A stretch of DNA of 57,386 nucleotides from RGIG5612 sp045601405 (GTDB taxonomy: Bacteria > Bacillota > Clostridia > Lachnospirales > Lachnospiraceae), in assembly GCA_045601405.1 (NCBI GenBank), contig JAZRZO010000011.1, positions 1 through 57,386 of the forward strand. Direction: 5' to 3'. Positions 43,327-52,674 of this stretch are shown piece after piece. Both the position numbers and the translations under genes were made by a program. Position 1 is the first letter of the stretch; every line of letters begins with the position of its first letter. Under the pieces are notes generated by a model that ran no database searches, had not been told where the DNA came from, and was given only the letters and a program-made list of their open reading frames with translations.

Positions 43327-43653
43327 ATGGAAAGAAAGATCCTTTGCGGCGCAAGCTGCTATGAGCAAAAATTTTACCTGAACCCCGTATATGAAGTACT
43401 GCCCGAAGAAGTCAGAAACGAACTGAAAGCCATGTGCGTTCTCTTCGTTGAGGATGTCAGCGGGATAATAATGCTGGAGTTTAATGACGAAGGCAGCCTG
43501 CAGATCATGGTCACGGCAAAGGACGACGATATTTATTTTGATGAAATAGGGAGCGGGCTCAAGGTCAGACAGATAAGGGCCGAAAAAGCAGAGCTGTTCA
43601 GGCAATTGGAGGAGTATTATAATGCTGTTAGCGATAGATCTGGGGAATACTAA
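43327..43653 (+). CDS. Small conserved hypothetical protein (DUF6145-like)
   Basis: 108 residues, acidic, no signal peptide or helix. LCGASCYEQKFYLNP at the start, MCVLFVEDVSGIIMLEF in the middle and DEIGSGLKVRQIR near the end resemble small Firmicutes proteins I recall as DUF6145; the function is unknown. It overlaps coaX by 32 bp and shares its transcript. The start codon seems to coincide with the transcription start. Confidence 0.65.
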   Translation: MERKILCGASCYEQKFYLNPVYEVLPEEVRNELKAMCVLFVEDVSGIIMLEFNDEGSLQIMVTAKDDDIYFDEIGSGLKVRQIRAEKAELFRQLEEYYNAVSDRSGEY

Positions 43654-44392
43654 TATAAAATTCGCAGTTTTTGAAGGGGAAAAGATAATAACATCCTTCA
43701 GGCTCACAACAGAAACGCCGCGTACATCAGATGAATTCGTAAGCGAGATTACGGCGATACTCGGAATATACGGAATTGAAAAAGAGGATATCGATGACGT
43801 TATAATAGCGTCTGTGGTTCCCAATGTAATGCATTCGCTGAACAACGCGATAACCAAGATATTCGCGCTTACCCCGATGATAGTAGGACCCGGAACAAAA
43901 ACAGGGATAAAGCTTGTAAAAACAAATCCAAGCGAGGTCGGATCTGACAGGATAGCAGACGGAGTTGCCGCACTTGATATGTTCGGCGGCCCAGTGATAG
44001 TAGTCGACTACGGAACCGCAACAAAATTTGATTATTTTTCGGCAGCCCATGTGTTTGAGTCAGCGGTGACCTGCCCCGGTATCATGCTTTCCGCAAACAG
44101 CCTCTGGTCGGGAACAGCAAAGCTTCCGCAGATAGAGATAACAGACCCCGGCACCATCATGGCAAAGGATACAACAACCAGTCTGCAGGCGGGGATACTG
44201 TACGGCCACATAGGCGAGGCCGAATACATCATCAGGAGACTCAAGGAAGAGTCTGAGGAGGAAGGCATAAAGGTAATCGCAACCGGTGGGCTCGCATCCA
44301 CCATCTACTCCAAAACAGAAGAAATAGACTATATAGAGCCAGATCTGACCATGCACGGTCTCCGGATTATATACAAAAAAAACAAAAGATGA
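43622..44392 (+). CDS. coaX: Type III pantothenate kinase CoaX
   Basis: A 256-residue kinase for the first step of coenzyme A synthesis. LLAIDLGNTNIKFAVFEG at the start (phosphate loop), GSDRIADGVAALDMFGGPVIVVDYGTA, in pieces near 105-130, and IATGGLAST near 217 are the ASKHA-fold motifs of CoaX. GGAGGAG precedes the ATG inside the upstream gene. The one odd point is the long 32-bp overlap. Confidence 0.93.
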   Translation: MLLAIDLGNTNIKFAVFEGEKIITSFRLTTETPRTSDEFVSEITAILGIYGIEKEDIDDVIIASVVPNVMHSLNNAITKIFALTPMIVGPGTKTGIKLVKTNPSEVGSDRIADGVAALDMFGGPVIVVDYGTATKFDYFSAAHVFESAVTCPGIMLSANSLWSGTAKLPQIEITDPGTIMAKDTTTSLQAGILYGHIGEAEYIIRRLKEESEEEGIKVIATGGLASTIYSKTEEIDYIEPDLTMHGLRIIYKKNKR

Positions 44393-44408
44393 CAACAGCT
44401 GCCGGCAC

Positions 44409-44436
44409 TTGACTTTTTCTTCGCTTGTGTTAATAT
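44409..44436 (+). promoter_or_regulatory. Promoter of the TPP-controlled transport operon
   Basis: TTGACT, 16-bp spacer, TAATAT, 16 bp upstream of the riboswitch. Confidence 0.55.
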
Positions 44437-44451
44437 GAGCGAAAACAGAAA

Positions 44452-44525
44452 AAGTCAGGGGTGCCGAAAAATGGCTGAGATCATACCCTTCTAACCTGTT
44501 TGGTAATGCAAGCGTAGGAAGACGG
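44452..44525 (+). ncRNA. TPP riboswitch (THI element)
   Basis: The blocks AGGGGTGCC, GGCTGAGATCATACCC, TTCTAACCTG and GCAAGCGTAGGAAG occur in the order and spacing of the thiamine-pyrophosphate aptamer. It should shut off the following importer genes when TPP is abundant. Confidence 0.95.
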
Positions 44526-44534
44526 TGTTTTGGT

Positions 44535-44559
44535 GTCCCTTTTTACAGGGGCTTTTTTT
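44535..44559 (+). terminator. Terminator of the TPP riboswitch expression platform
   Basis: GTCCCT and AGGGGC flank a short loop and are followed by TTTTTTT. It ends 39 bp before the first ATG, consistent with transcriptional attenuation. Confidence 0.6.
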
Positions 44560-44597
44560 ATTGCATATTTGGGAAATACGATACAGGAGGAAAAAAG

Positions 44598-44897
44598 ATG
44601 AAGGCAAGTGTGGCAATACAGGTGCTGCCCAAGACAGATAGCGATGAAGAACTCATCCGAATTGTGGATGAGGTGATAGATCATATCAGAGCAAGCGGTC
44701 TGAACTACTATGTCGGCCCCTTTGAGACCACCATCGAAGGAGAAAGCTATGACGAGCTCATGGAGATAGTCGCTTACTGTCAGAAGGTGGCCATACAGGC
44801 GGGAGCAAAGTCCGTAAGCGCCTATATCAAGGTTGTTTACAACCCGGACGGAGAGGTTCTTACAATTGACCAAAAAGTATCAAAGCATCACAAATAA
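44598..44897 (+). CDS. Thiamine-binding protein of the MTH1187/YkoF family
   Basis: A 99-residue ferredoxin-like fold protein: KASVAIQVLPKTDSDEELIRIVDEV at the start (in two stretches), GLNYYVGPFETTIEGE near 34 and IKVVYNPDGEVLTID near the end. This family binds thiamine or its pyrimidine precursor in the cytoplasm. First gene after the TPP riboswitch; AGGAGG precedes the ATG. Confidence 0.85.
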   Translation: MKASVAIQVLPKTDSDEELIRIVDEVIDHIRASGLNYYVGPFETTIEGESYDELMEIVAYCQKVAIQAGAKSVSAYIKVVYNPDGEVLTIDQKVSKHHK

Positions 44898-45660
44898 GAT
44901 GGCGCCGGTATTGGCACTGCTGACTGTCGTGCTGATATGGCTTCTGGTCACAGACAGGAACCTTATACCTGCGTATATGCTGCCCTCCCCGGTAGAGGTG
45001 GTAAGAGCTTTCACAGATAACTTCCCAATAATGATGTCCCAGGCGGCTATAACAGTGCAGGAGGCAGTCTACGGACTTTTGACCGGCGTGGCACTCGCAT
45101 TCGTAATATCAGTGCTTATGGAGCGTTTTACGTTTTTAAACAAGGCTCTATACCCTATCCTTATAGTCACGCAGACAATACCTACTATAGCCATAGCTCC
45201 TCTGCTGGTGCTGTGGATGGGCTTTGGAATGGCGCCGAAGATCACGCTTGTGGTGATAACCACATTCTTCCCTGTTGCCGTCGCTCTGCTGAACGGCTAC
45301 GAAAGAGTGGACCCTGCCGCCATCCATCTTATGAGGTCGATGGGAGCATCAAGATCAAGGATATTCTTTTATGTGAAGTTCCCCACAGCTCTGCCCTCAT
45401 TCTTCTCCGGAGTCCGTATCTCAGCCGCCTATGCAGTGATCGGCGCAGTGGTCTCTGAATGGCTGGGCGGAATAGAAGGTCTCGGCGTTTATATGACCAG
45501 GGTAAAAAAAGCATATGCATATGACAAAATGTTCGCAGTCATAATCTTCATATCAGTCATCAGCCTTGTGCTGATGGGGATAATCGCACTTATAGAAAAA
45601 GGCTCAATGCCATGGAAGCGAAAAGAAAACAAAAAAAAGGGAAGGCTCAGGGAAACATGA
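44866..45660 (+). CDS. Thiamine-precursor ABC transporter permease (ThiX/SsuC type)
   Basis: About 264 residues with six helices and the EAA loop MRSMGASRSRIFFYVKFPTA near 160. The TTG at 44866 is preferred (GGAGAGG 9 nt upstream, basic N-terminus before the first helix); the ATG at 44899 lacks a ribosome site and would remove this cytoplasmic tail. It overlaps the upstream gene by 32 bp and the next by 4 bp. With the following binding protein and ATPase it forms a ThiXYZ-type importer for hydroxymethyl- or formylaminopyrimidine. Confidence 0.82.
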   Translation: MTKKYQSITNKMAPVLALLTVVLIWLLVTDRNLIPAYMLPSPVEVVRAFTDNFPIMMSQAAITVQEAVYGLLTGVALAFVISVLMERFTFLNKALYPILIVTQTIPTIAIAPLLVLWMGFGMAPKITLVVITTFFPVAVALLNGYERVDPAAIHLMRSMGASRSRIFFYVKFPTALPSFFSGVRISAAYAVIGAVVSEWLGGIEGLGVYMTRVKKAYAYDKMFAVIIFISVISLVLMGIIALIEKGSMPWKRKENKKKGRLRET

Positions 45661-46682
45661 AAAGAAGGACTATCATCATTGCAATCATCACCGGCATCTG
45701 CCTGCTGATCAGCGCATGCGGCGGAAGTGATAAAACATCAAAACAGAACGGCAGCGGAAGCGAAGGACTCTTTCCCGTCACGCTGTGCCTGGACTGGACG
45801 CCAAACACTAACCATACCGGGTTTTATGCAGCGCTGGAAAAAGGCTACTATGAGGAGGCCGGTCTGGATGTTCAGATCGTTCAGCCGCCTGAAAACGGAG
45901 CTGTGGAGGCATGCGCCTCAGGAAAAGTCCAGTTCGCTATAGACGCCCAGGATACCCTGGCTCCTGCGCTGGCATCCGACACTCCTATAAGCGTTACGGC
46001 AGTTGCGGCGCTGATACAGCACAATACCTCCGGCATCATGTCCGTTAAGGGCGAAGGCATGGACACTCCTTCAGGCCTTGCAGGCAATACTTATCTTACC
46101 TGGGATAATCCTGTGGAGCTTGCTATGATGGAAAATGTTGTGACAAAAGACGGCGGCGACTGGAGCAGGGTTTCGATCATACCTAACACGGTTACTGACG
46201 AGGCGCAGGACATAACTCACAATCCCGATCACTCAATATGGGTATTCGAAGGATGGGGCAGGATAAACGCCGATGTAAATGATATAGACACCGATTTCTT
46301 CCTGTTTAAGGACATAAATCCGGTATTTGACTACTATACACCTGTGCTCATCGCCAATGACAGCTTCCTTAAGGAAAATCCCGAAAAGGCAAGAGCCTTT
46401 ATCGACGCTACAAGAAGGGGCTATGAGTACGCAATCGAAAATCCGGAGGAGGCCGCCGATATCCTTATAAAAGGGGACACGACAGGCTCGCTCATAGGAT
46501 CTGAAGATCTGGTGCTCGCATCCCAGAAATACCTTAACGAACAATATATCGCTGATTCCGCCGACTGGGGTTATATCGACCCGGCCCGCTGGAATACATT
46601 CTACGCATGGCTTTTTGAGAAAGGTCTGATAGAAAAGGAGCTTCCCGAAGGAAGCGGCTTCAGCAACGATTTTCTGAAATAA
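45657..46682 (+). CDS. Pyrimidine/thiamine-precursor-binding lipoprotein (ThiY, THI5/NMT1-like)
   Basis: About 341 residues from the ATG at 45657. Lipobox LISAC puts the lipidated Cys at 21. The mature part starts with LCLDWTPNTNHTGFYAALEKG and PPENGAVEACASGKVQFAI, in pieces, the NMT1/THI5-like fold motif. Under TPP control the likely ligand is a thiamine pyrimidine precursor. Overlaps the permease gene by 4 bp. Confidence 0.88.
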   Translation: MKRRTIIIAIITGICLLISACGGSDKTSKQNGSGSEGLFPVTLCLDWTPNTNHTGFYAALEKGYYEEAGLDVQIVQPPENGAVEACASGKVQFAIDAQDTLAPALASDTPISVTAVAALIQHNTSGIMSVKGEGMDTPSGLAGNTYLTWDNPVELAMMENVVTKDGGDWSRVSIIPNTVTDEAQDITHNPDHSIWVFEGWGRINADVNDIDTDFFLFKDINPVFDYYTPVLIANDSFLKENPEKARAFIDATRRGYEYAIENPEEAADILIKGDTTGSLIGSEDLVLASQKYLNEQYIADSADWGYIDPARWNTFYAWLFEKGLIEKELPEGSGFSNDFLK

Positions 46683-46683
46683 A

Positions 46684-47430
46684 ATGGAGCCAATATTAAC
46701 CGCGGAACATATAAGTAAAGCCTTTGGTGATAAAAGTGTTTTGAGCGATGTCAGCCTCACCCTTCACAAAGGAGAGCTGATATCGCTTTTAGGCATTTCC
46801 GGAAGCGGAAAGACCACCCTCTTTAATATACTCTCGGGGATATCGCATCCCGACAGCGGAAGCATTTCTCTCTCCGGAACAAACATCACCGGAAAACCTG
46901 GATATGTCAGCTATATGCTGCAAAAAGATCTTCTGTTTCCGTATCGCAAGGTAATAGACAACGTAACCCTTCCCCTGCTGGTCAAGGGCAAAAAAAAGCG
47001 CGAGGCCCGCAAGATCGCGGAGCCTCTGTTTGAAACCTTCGGCCTTTCAGGAACACAGCTGAAATATCCCGAACAGCTTTCCGGCGGAATGCGCCAGAGG
47101 GCTGCGCTTCTTCGCACCTATCTTGCCGGCAATGAGGTCGCGCTTCTGGACGAACCGTTTTCCGCGCTCGATACCATTACAAAAGGCAGCATACATGCCT
47201 GGTATCTGGATATCATGTCTAAGATAAACCTGTCCACTGTCTTTATCACTCACGATATCGACGAGGCCATCCTTCTTTCAGACAGGGTTCTCATCCTTGC
47301 CGGAAGGCCCGGAACAATAACAGAAGAGATAGTGATCGAAGCGCCAAAACCCCGTGATGCCCATTTTAATCTGACAGATGAATTTATTTCATATAAACGA
47401 AGGATAGTGGAGGCGCTGCACCTTAACTAA
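46684..47430 (+). CDS. Thiamine-precursor ABC transporter ATPase (ThiZ type)
   Basis: A 248-residue ABC ATPase of the nitrate/sulfonate/taurine group: Walker A GISGSGKTT near 37-45, Q-loop MLQKDLLFPYR, signature LSGGMRQRAALLRT near 136, Walker B VALLDEPFSALD, and ITHDIDEAILLSDRV. It starts 1 bp after thiY and ends the operon at a strong terminator. Confidence 0.9.
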   Translation: MEPILTAEHISKAFGDKSVLSDVSLTLHKGELISLLGISGSGKTTLFNILSGISHPDSGSISLSGTNITGKPGYVSYMLQKDLLFPYRKVIDNVTLPLLVKGKKKREARKIAEPLFETFGLSGTQLKYPEQLSGGMRQRAALLRTYLAGNEVALLDEPFSALDTITKGSIHAWYLDIMSKINLSTVFITHDIDEAILLSDRVLILAGRPGTITEEIVIEAPKPRDAHFNLTDEFISYKRRIVEALHLN

Positions 47431-47446
47431 GAACCTTGAGTAATAA

Positions 47447-47478
47447 AAAGACCGGCAGAGGACTTTCTGCCGGTCTTT
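47447..47478. terminator. Bidirectional terminator between thiZ and the 3D-like gene
   Basis: A 12-bp perfect stem AAAGACCGGCAG/CTGCCGGTCTTT with an 8-nt loop, between two convergent genes. Confidence 0.88.
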
Positions 47479-47498
47479 AACATCATTTTCTTTTGTTA

Positions 47499-48230
47499 TC
47501 AGAAGTTGGTATATACGTCCAATGTGTCTGCGTTGCAGCCGCTGTCGTATACACAGCCCTCTTTTCCGAATGGAGTGCTTACGATGGTTCCGTATCCGAG
47601 TACGCTTGATGCAAGACATATCCTTCCGTTTCCGTCACATACGTATCCGTTCTCGTCCACATGTCTTCCGGGAATCCTGAGTCCGCCGCCCGGAAGCACT
47701 TTCTGGGAATAATATGTCCATCTCCAGCCGCCCGAGTAGATAACTCCGTTGAACCTGAGCTGGGACGCGGTGTAATAATCAGTGTTCACCGGGTAAGCAG
47801 CAGACTCTCCGTAGTCGGTCCAATCATCATAGTATTCATCCTCACTCCACTGGGCCTCATACATCTCACTATCAGAGTATTCATTGAAAGCTTCCTCTGC
47901 TGCCGCATCAGCTTCAGCGTTCTCCATTGCTCCGGCAACCTCCGCTACCTCAACTGCCTCGACAACCTGCGGCTGCGCCTCCAGTCCCCTTGCGTACTCT
48001 GCCTCGAGCTCTGTGATCTTTGCACTGCCGTATACTGCAGCCTGCTCTATGTTGCTGTTACGAACTTCTGACTGTGCGAATACCACTACCGTTGATACCG
48101 CAAGAACTACTGTAAAAGTACTGAGTATAGTTCCCGCGAGCACCTTTCCTTTTAAGTGTTTTCTTTTTGCGAAAATGGTTTTAGCCTTGCCGGCTGCCTT
48201 TTCTTTAGTATTATTAAAAAATTCTTTCAT
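47499..48230 (-). CDS. Secreted or membrane-anchored protein with a C-terminal 3D-like domain
   Basis: About 243 residues from the ATG at 48230; a TTG nine codons upstream is the alternative. A basic, Lys-rich start is followed by one hydrophobic helix (about 31-53), a signal or anchor. Residues about 70-150 are acidic and of low complexity (Ala, Glu, Asp, Tyr). The C-terminal 90 residues end in VLGYGTIVSTP and VYDSGCNADTLDVYTNF, which resemble the 3D domain (three Asp residues) of YabE/Rpf-like and MltA-fold cell-wall enzymes; four Cys residues may form disulfides. A role in peptidoglycan turnover is possible, but catalysis is not shown. Single-gene unit. Confidence 0.65.
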   Translation of the reverse strand: MKEFFNNTKEKAAGKAKTIFAKRKHLKGKVLAGTILSTFTVVLAVSTVVVFAQSEVRNSNIEQAAVYGSAKITELEAEYARGLEAQPQVVEAVEVAEVAGAMENAEADAAAEEAFNEYSDSEMYEAQWSEDEYYDDWTDYGESAAYPVNTDYYTASQLRFNGVIYSGGWRWTYYSQKVLPGGGLRIPGRHVDENGYVCDGNGRICLASSVLGYGTIVSTPFGKEGCVYDSGCNADTLDVYTNF

Positions 48231-48403
48231 AATCGTTTCTCTTTTTTTAAGCAATTGTGTTTTGTTTATTGCTAAATTATTTTTTAATTATTACAAAACT
48301 ATTGCATCCGTGATTATAAACCAATTAAAAAAACGTGTCAATGCCTAATTTAAAAAGGTTTTTCACGTTTTTGCTTATATGGTATTACTGTTTTTTTATA
48401 ATA

Positions 48404-49180
48404 CTATATATGGATATTGTTACAAAACAGTAAAATGGCACAGCTTATTGCCGCGTTCAGAGACTCCACTTTTCCGGCCATCGGTATCATTATATTAAGA
48501 TCTGTCATTTTAAGGATATCCTCACTTATACCGTTAGCTTCGTTTCCTATTATAAGCGCCATCCTCTTTGGATAGCTCTCCTGCCTGAAGTTGACCGCGT
48601 CCTTCAGCGCGGCTCCGTAGACCTTTATCCCTTCCTCTTTCAGAGCCTTTATCTCTGCCACTATGTCTGTGCTGATCGCGGGGAGTCTGAACAGCGAGCC
48701 CATTGTCGCCCTTACCACCTTGGGGTTATAGATGTCCACGCAGCCCGGGCTGACAAAAACAGCGTCCACACCCGCTGCCTCCGCAGTTCTTATCATAGTC
48801 CCCATGTTACCGGGGTCCTGCACATCATCAAGAATCAGCAGCCTGCAGCTTTCCCTGCGGCGGAAAGTCTCAACGTCAGCCTCCGGCTTTCTTACCACAG
48901 CTATCACTCCCTGTGGATTGACAGTATCTGACATATATCTTAGTACATCCTCTGAAACATTTTCCGCGCGCCCTGCGGCTATGGCCGCTTCTACAGACTC
49001 CTTTAACTCCCCCGGGCCTGCCGGCGCAGAGATATAAAGCTGACTTATAAGTCTCTCCGGGATCTCGTTAACCAGTCTCAACCCTTCCGCCACAAACAGT
49101 CCGGACTTCCGCCGCTCTGAAGCAGATGTCAGGAGCTTTTTCACATATCTGATCTTTTCATTGTTTTTCGAGGTGATCAT
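48404..49180 (-). CDS. TrmH/SpoU-family rRNA or tRNA 2'-O-methyltransferase
   Basis: A 258-residue SPOUT enzyme: N-terminal substrate-binding part (ITSKNNEKIRYVKKLL), then the knotted methyltransferase domain with LILDDVQDPGNMGTMIRTAEA near 110 (in pieces), LIIGNEANGIS near 210 and IPMAGKVESLNAAISCAIL near 232. Target RNA position unknown. It overlaps dnaE by 4 bp and is the last gene of the six-gene run from hprK. Confidence 0.9.
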   Translation of the reverse strand: MITSKNNEKIRYVKKLLTSASERRKSGLFVAEGLRLVNEIPERLISQLYISAPAGPGELKESVEAAIAAGRAENVSEDVLRYMSDTVNPQGVIAVVRKPEADVETFRRRESCRLLILDDVQDPGNMGTMIRTAEAAGVDAVFVSPGCVDIYNPKVVRATMGSLFRLPAISTDIVAEIKALKEEGIKVYGAALKDAVNFRQESYPKRMALIIGNEANGISEDILKMTDLNIMIPMAGKVESLNAAISCAILLFCNNIHI

Positions 49181-52100
49181 TCTCCGGTCAGCCTTACGTT
49201 ATCCTCTCCGAAGCGCCGCTTCAGTACTTCCATAAAATCATCGCTTATCTTTATATTAAACTGCCTGTCAAGGACCTTAAGCTGCTTCTCCTCCTCCAGA
49301 TATATCTTTATTGCTATATCGCCTTTAAGCTCCGGCACAGTACACATCTGAGAAATGTATGACGCGTGGTCCATATAGTCATCCTTGTTCTTAAACTTGA
49401 ACCACACTGTCTTGCCCTTATTTTCCTCGTGAACCGGGAGGTCGTCCGCAGGCAGGTCTTCAAGCCCGATTATAGTCTCACAGATCAGCTTTCCGTCCGA
49501 ATCGGCATCCACACTCACTCTTCCCCTCACCAGCACAATGCTTCCCTCGGCTATCCTGTCTCTGAGCTTTGCATAATCTCTCGGGAAAACTATAACCTCC
49601 GTACTTCCCAGAGTATCATCCACTGTGAGAAATGCCATAGGCTGTCCGTTTCTGGCGCTCTTTTTTGTGATCGCCGAGATTATCCCGCCTATCACAGCCT
49701 GCGACTTGTCCTTAACACCTACCCTGCCCTCGTCATCGATCGCAAAGTCAGCCGATGACGCGGTGACACTTCTATTAAGCTGCTCCCGGTATTCATCCAG
49801 AGGATTGCCGCTGATATATATCCCCGCAACCTCCTTCTCGAAATCCAGAAGGACTCTTTTGTCAAATTCTCCGACGTCGGGCACACGGATCATGAAGTCA
49901 CTCTTTTCATCCTCCGCGGTCAGGTCGAAAAAGCTTATCTGTCCGCTTATCGCGCTCTTTTTGTCATTAACGACCTTATCGATCACATCCATATATATAT
50001 GCATCAGCTGCTTTCTTGTGTGTTCAAAGGAATCAAAAACACCTGCCTTTATGAAATTCTCCACTGCCCGCTTATTCAGGTCTCTCCCCGCAAGACGCTG
50101 GCAGAGATCGTAAAGATCCTTATACGGCCCCGACTCCTGCCTTTCCTGTACGACAAGGTCAATAAGACCCGGACCTACTCCTTTTATCGCGGAGAGTCCG
50201 TATCTGATGCTGCCTCCATGCGCGGTAAAGCCGCCCTCCGCTTCGTTGATGTCCGGCGGAAGGATCTCTATCCCCATTTCCTTGGCTTCCTGTATGTACC
50301 CGGCAAGCTTGTTCATATTCCCCATCATCGATGTCATGAGCGCTGCCATAAATTCAGCAGGGAAATAATGCTTGAGATATGCTGTCTGGTAGGAGAGTAT
50401 CGCGTATGCCGCCGCGTGGGACTTGTTAAAAGCGTATTTGGCAAAATCTATCATGTCGTCATAGATCTTGTTTGCCACCTTCTCGCTTATCCCGTTATTA
50501 ATACAGCCCGGGACATTAGTCTGCGCGTCGCCGTAGACAAAGCGCTGTCTCTCCGCCTGCATCACACTGTCCTTCTTTTTGGACATCGCCCTTCTCAGTA
50601 CGTCCGCCCCTCCCAGAGAATATCCGGCCAGATCTCTTACTATCTGCATTACCTGTTCCTGGTAGACAATGCAGCCATATGTGGTCTCAAGTATGGGCTT
50701 TAGCTGCGGGCAGTCATATTTTATCTCTCTTCCGGAATTCTTTCCCGATACATATTTGGGGATAAAATCCATGGGGCCCGGTCTGTACAGCGCTATACCC
50801 GCGATGATGTCCTCCAGACTCCTGGGCCTGAGCTCGCGCATAAAGCTCTTCATCCCGGCGCTTTCCAGCTGGAATACCCCGTCCGTTTTTCCGGCTCCTA
50901 TCATATCCAGGACATCGGGGTCATTGTAGTCTATCCTGTTAAGGTCTATATCCAGCCCCTTATTCTGCCCTACCATGCTGACTGCGTCTCTTATCACAGT
51001 CAGCGTCCTGAGTCCCAGAAAGTCCATCTTCAGCAGACCCAGCTCCTCCAGAGTCGTCATAACGAACTGTGTGACCACAGAGCCGTCAGACCCCTTCGCT
51101 AAAGGCACATATTCAACTATAGGCTCTTTTGATATCACAACTCCCGCTGCGTGCATTGACGCGTGGCGCGGAAGTCCTTCAAGCCTCCTTGCCATATCTA
51201 TCAGGTATTTACTTTCAGCATCGTTATCATAAAGCTCTTTCAGTTCATTATTTGCCTTAAGCGCCTTATCTATGGTTATACCCAGATCCGCAGGGATCAT
51301 CTTTGCTATACTGTCAACTGCTCCGTATGGAAAATTAAGAACACGGCCGACATCGCGGATAACGTTTCTGGCCGCCATTGTTCCGAAAGTCGTGATCTGA
51401 ACCACCTTATCCGCCCCATACTTTCCGGAAACGTAGTCTATCACCTCGCCCCTGCGCTCGTAACAGAAATCCACATCAATATCGGGCATGGATACTCTCT
51501 CGGGATTCAGGAAACGCTCAAATATCAGGCTGTATTTTATGGGATCTATGTCCGTTATCTCAAGGCAGTAGGAAACAAGACTGCCGGCTGCGCTCCCTCT
51601 TCCGGGTCCCACCATTATCCCGTTTTTTCTGGCGTAATTGATAAAATCCCATACTATAAGGAAGTAATCCACATAACCCATCTGCCTGATGGTTGAAAGC
51701 TCATGATCCAGCCTTTCCCTTAGCGGCCCGATATCTGCGTAACGCTTTGCAAGCCCCTCTTCGCACAGCTTTTTCAGATACTCATATGCGGAATAGGGCT
51801 CCGGCACATCATATTCGGGCAGCTTTTGCACGCCGAAGTCTATGTCAACATTACATCTTTTTGCTATCCGTTCCGTATTCCGTATAGCTTCCGGAACGTT
51901 GGCAAAAAGCTTTTCCATTTCCTCCGGACTCTTAAGATAGTACTGGCCGCCCTCATATCTCATCCTGTCCTTGTCATCGCGTTTCTTGCCTGTCTGTATA
52001 CAGAGCAGTATATCGTGAGGTTCAACGTCCTCCGCGTAGGTGTAGTGAACATCATTTGTGGCTATCAGCGGTATGCCCGTTTCCCCGCTCATTCTCAAAA

Positions 52101-52674
52101 GCTGGGTATTTACCGCCTTCTGCTCGCTCAGGCCATGATCCTGGAGCTCCAGGAAAAAATTATCCTTTCCAAAGATATCCCTGAGGCGCTCTGCTTCTCT
52201 TACACTCCCGGCATAATCCCCTCTGAGGATCAGCCTCGGGATGATACCCGCAAGGCACGCGCTGGTGGCTATTATGCCCTCACTATACTTTTCGAGTATC
52301 TCATAGTCCACGCGGGGCTTATAATAAAAGCCTTCCGTGAAGCCTGCTGAAACTATCTTTATGAGATTGTGGTATCCGGTGTCATTTTCAGCCAATAAAA
52401 TAAGGTGATAATATCTGTCATCACCTTTAATGTTCTCACGGTCAAACCTTGACCCTGTAGTAACATATATCTCGCAGCCCAGGATGGGTTTGATCCCCGC
52501 ATCCTTCGCCGCCTTATAGAAGTCGATCACCCCGTACATCACACCGTGGTCGGTAACTGCAAGACTGCCGCACCCCAGCTCCTTTGCCCGGGCGACCATT
52601 TCCTTTATCTTTCCCGACCCGTCAAGCAGGCTGTATTCGGTGTGTACGTGAAGATGTGTAAAAGCCATTCTCAC
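49177..52674 (-). CDS. dnaE: DNA polymerase III alpha subunit DnaE
   Basis: A 1165-residue family C polymerase. N-terminal PHP domain FTHLHVHTEYSLLDGSG, catalytic palm with GPGRGSAAGSLVSYCL and PDIDVDFCYERR near 400, fingers with YQEQVMQIV and NKSHAAAYA, tandem helix-hairpin-helix and an OB fold near 990-1060 (AFLTVDDTLGSTEVIVFP). In Firmicutes DnaE works with PolC, mainly near primers. It overlaps both neighbours by 4 bp. Confidence 0.96.
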   Translation of the reverse strand: MRMAFTHLHVHTEYSLLDGSGKIKEMVARAKELGCGSLAVTDHGVMYGVIDFYKAAKDAGIKPILGCEIYVTTGSRFDRENIKGDDRYYHLILLAENDTGYHNLIKIVSAGFTEGFYYKPRVDYEILEKYSEGIIATSACLAGIIPRLILRGDYAGSVREAERLRDIFGKDNFFLELQDHGLSEQKAVNTQLLRMSGETGIPLIATNDVHYTYAEDVEPHDILLCIQTGKKRDDKDRMRYEGGQYYLKSPEEMEKLFANVPEAIRNTERIAKRCNVDIDFGVQKLPEYDVPEPYSAYEYLKKLCEEGLAKRYADIGPLRERLDHELSTIRQMGYVDYFLIVWDFINYARKNGIMVGPGRGSAAGSLVSYCLEITDIDPIKYSLIFERFLNPERVSMPDIDVDFCYERRGEVIDYVSGKYGADKVVQITTFGTMAARNVIRDVGRVLNFPYGAVDSIAKMIPADLGITIDKALKANNELKELYDNDAESKYLIDMARRLEGLPRHASMHAAGVVISKEPIVEYVPLAKGSDGSVVTQFVMTTLEELGLLKMDFLGLRTLTVIRDAVSMVGQNKGLDIDLNRIDYNDPDVLDMIGAGKTDGVFQLESAGMKSFMRELRPRSLEDIIAGIALYRPGPMDFIPKYVSGKNSGREIKYDCPQLKPILETTYGCIVYQEQVMQIVRDLAGYSLGGADVLRRAMSKKKDSVMQAERQRFVYGDAQTNVPGCINNGISEKVANKIYDDMIDFAKYAFNKSHAAAYAILSYQTAYLKHYFPAEFMAALMTSMMGNMNKLAGYIQEAKEMGIEILPPDINEAEGGFTAHGGSIRYGLSAIKGVGPGLIDLVVQERQESGPYKDLYDLCQRLAGRDLNKRAVENFIKAGVFDSFEHTRKQLMHIYMDVIDKVVNDKKSAISGQISFFDLTAEDEKSDFMIRVPDVGEFDKRVLLDFEKEVAGIYISGNPLDEYREQLNRSVTASSADFAIDDEGRVGVKDKSQAVIGGIISAITKKSARNGQPMAFLTVDDTLGSTEVIVFPRDYAKLRDRIAEGSIVLVRGRVSVDADSDGKLICETIIGLEDLPADDLPVHEENKGKTVWFKFKNKDDYMDHASYISQMCTVPELKGDIAIKIYLEEEKQLKVLDRQFNIKISDDFMEVLKRRFGEDNVRLTGE

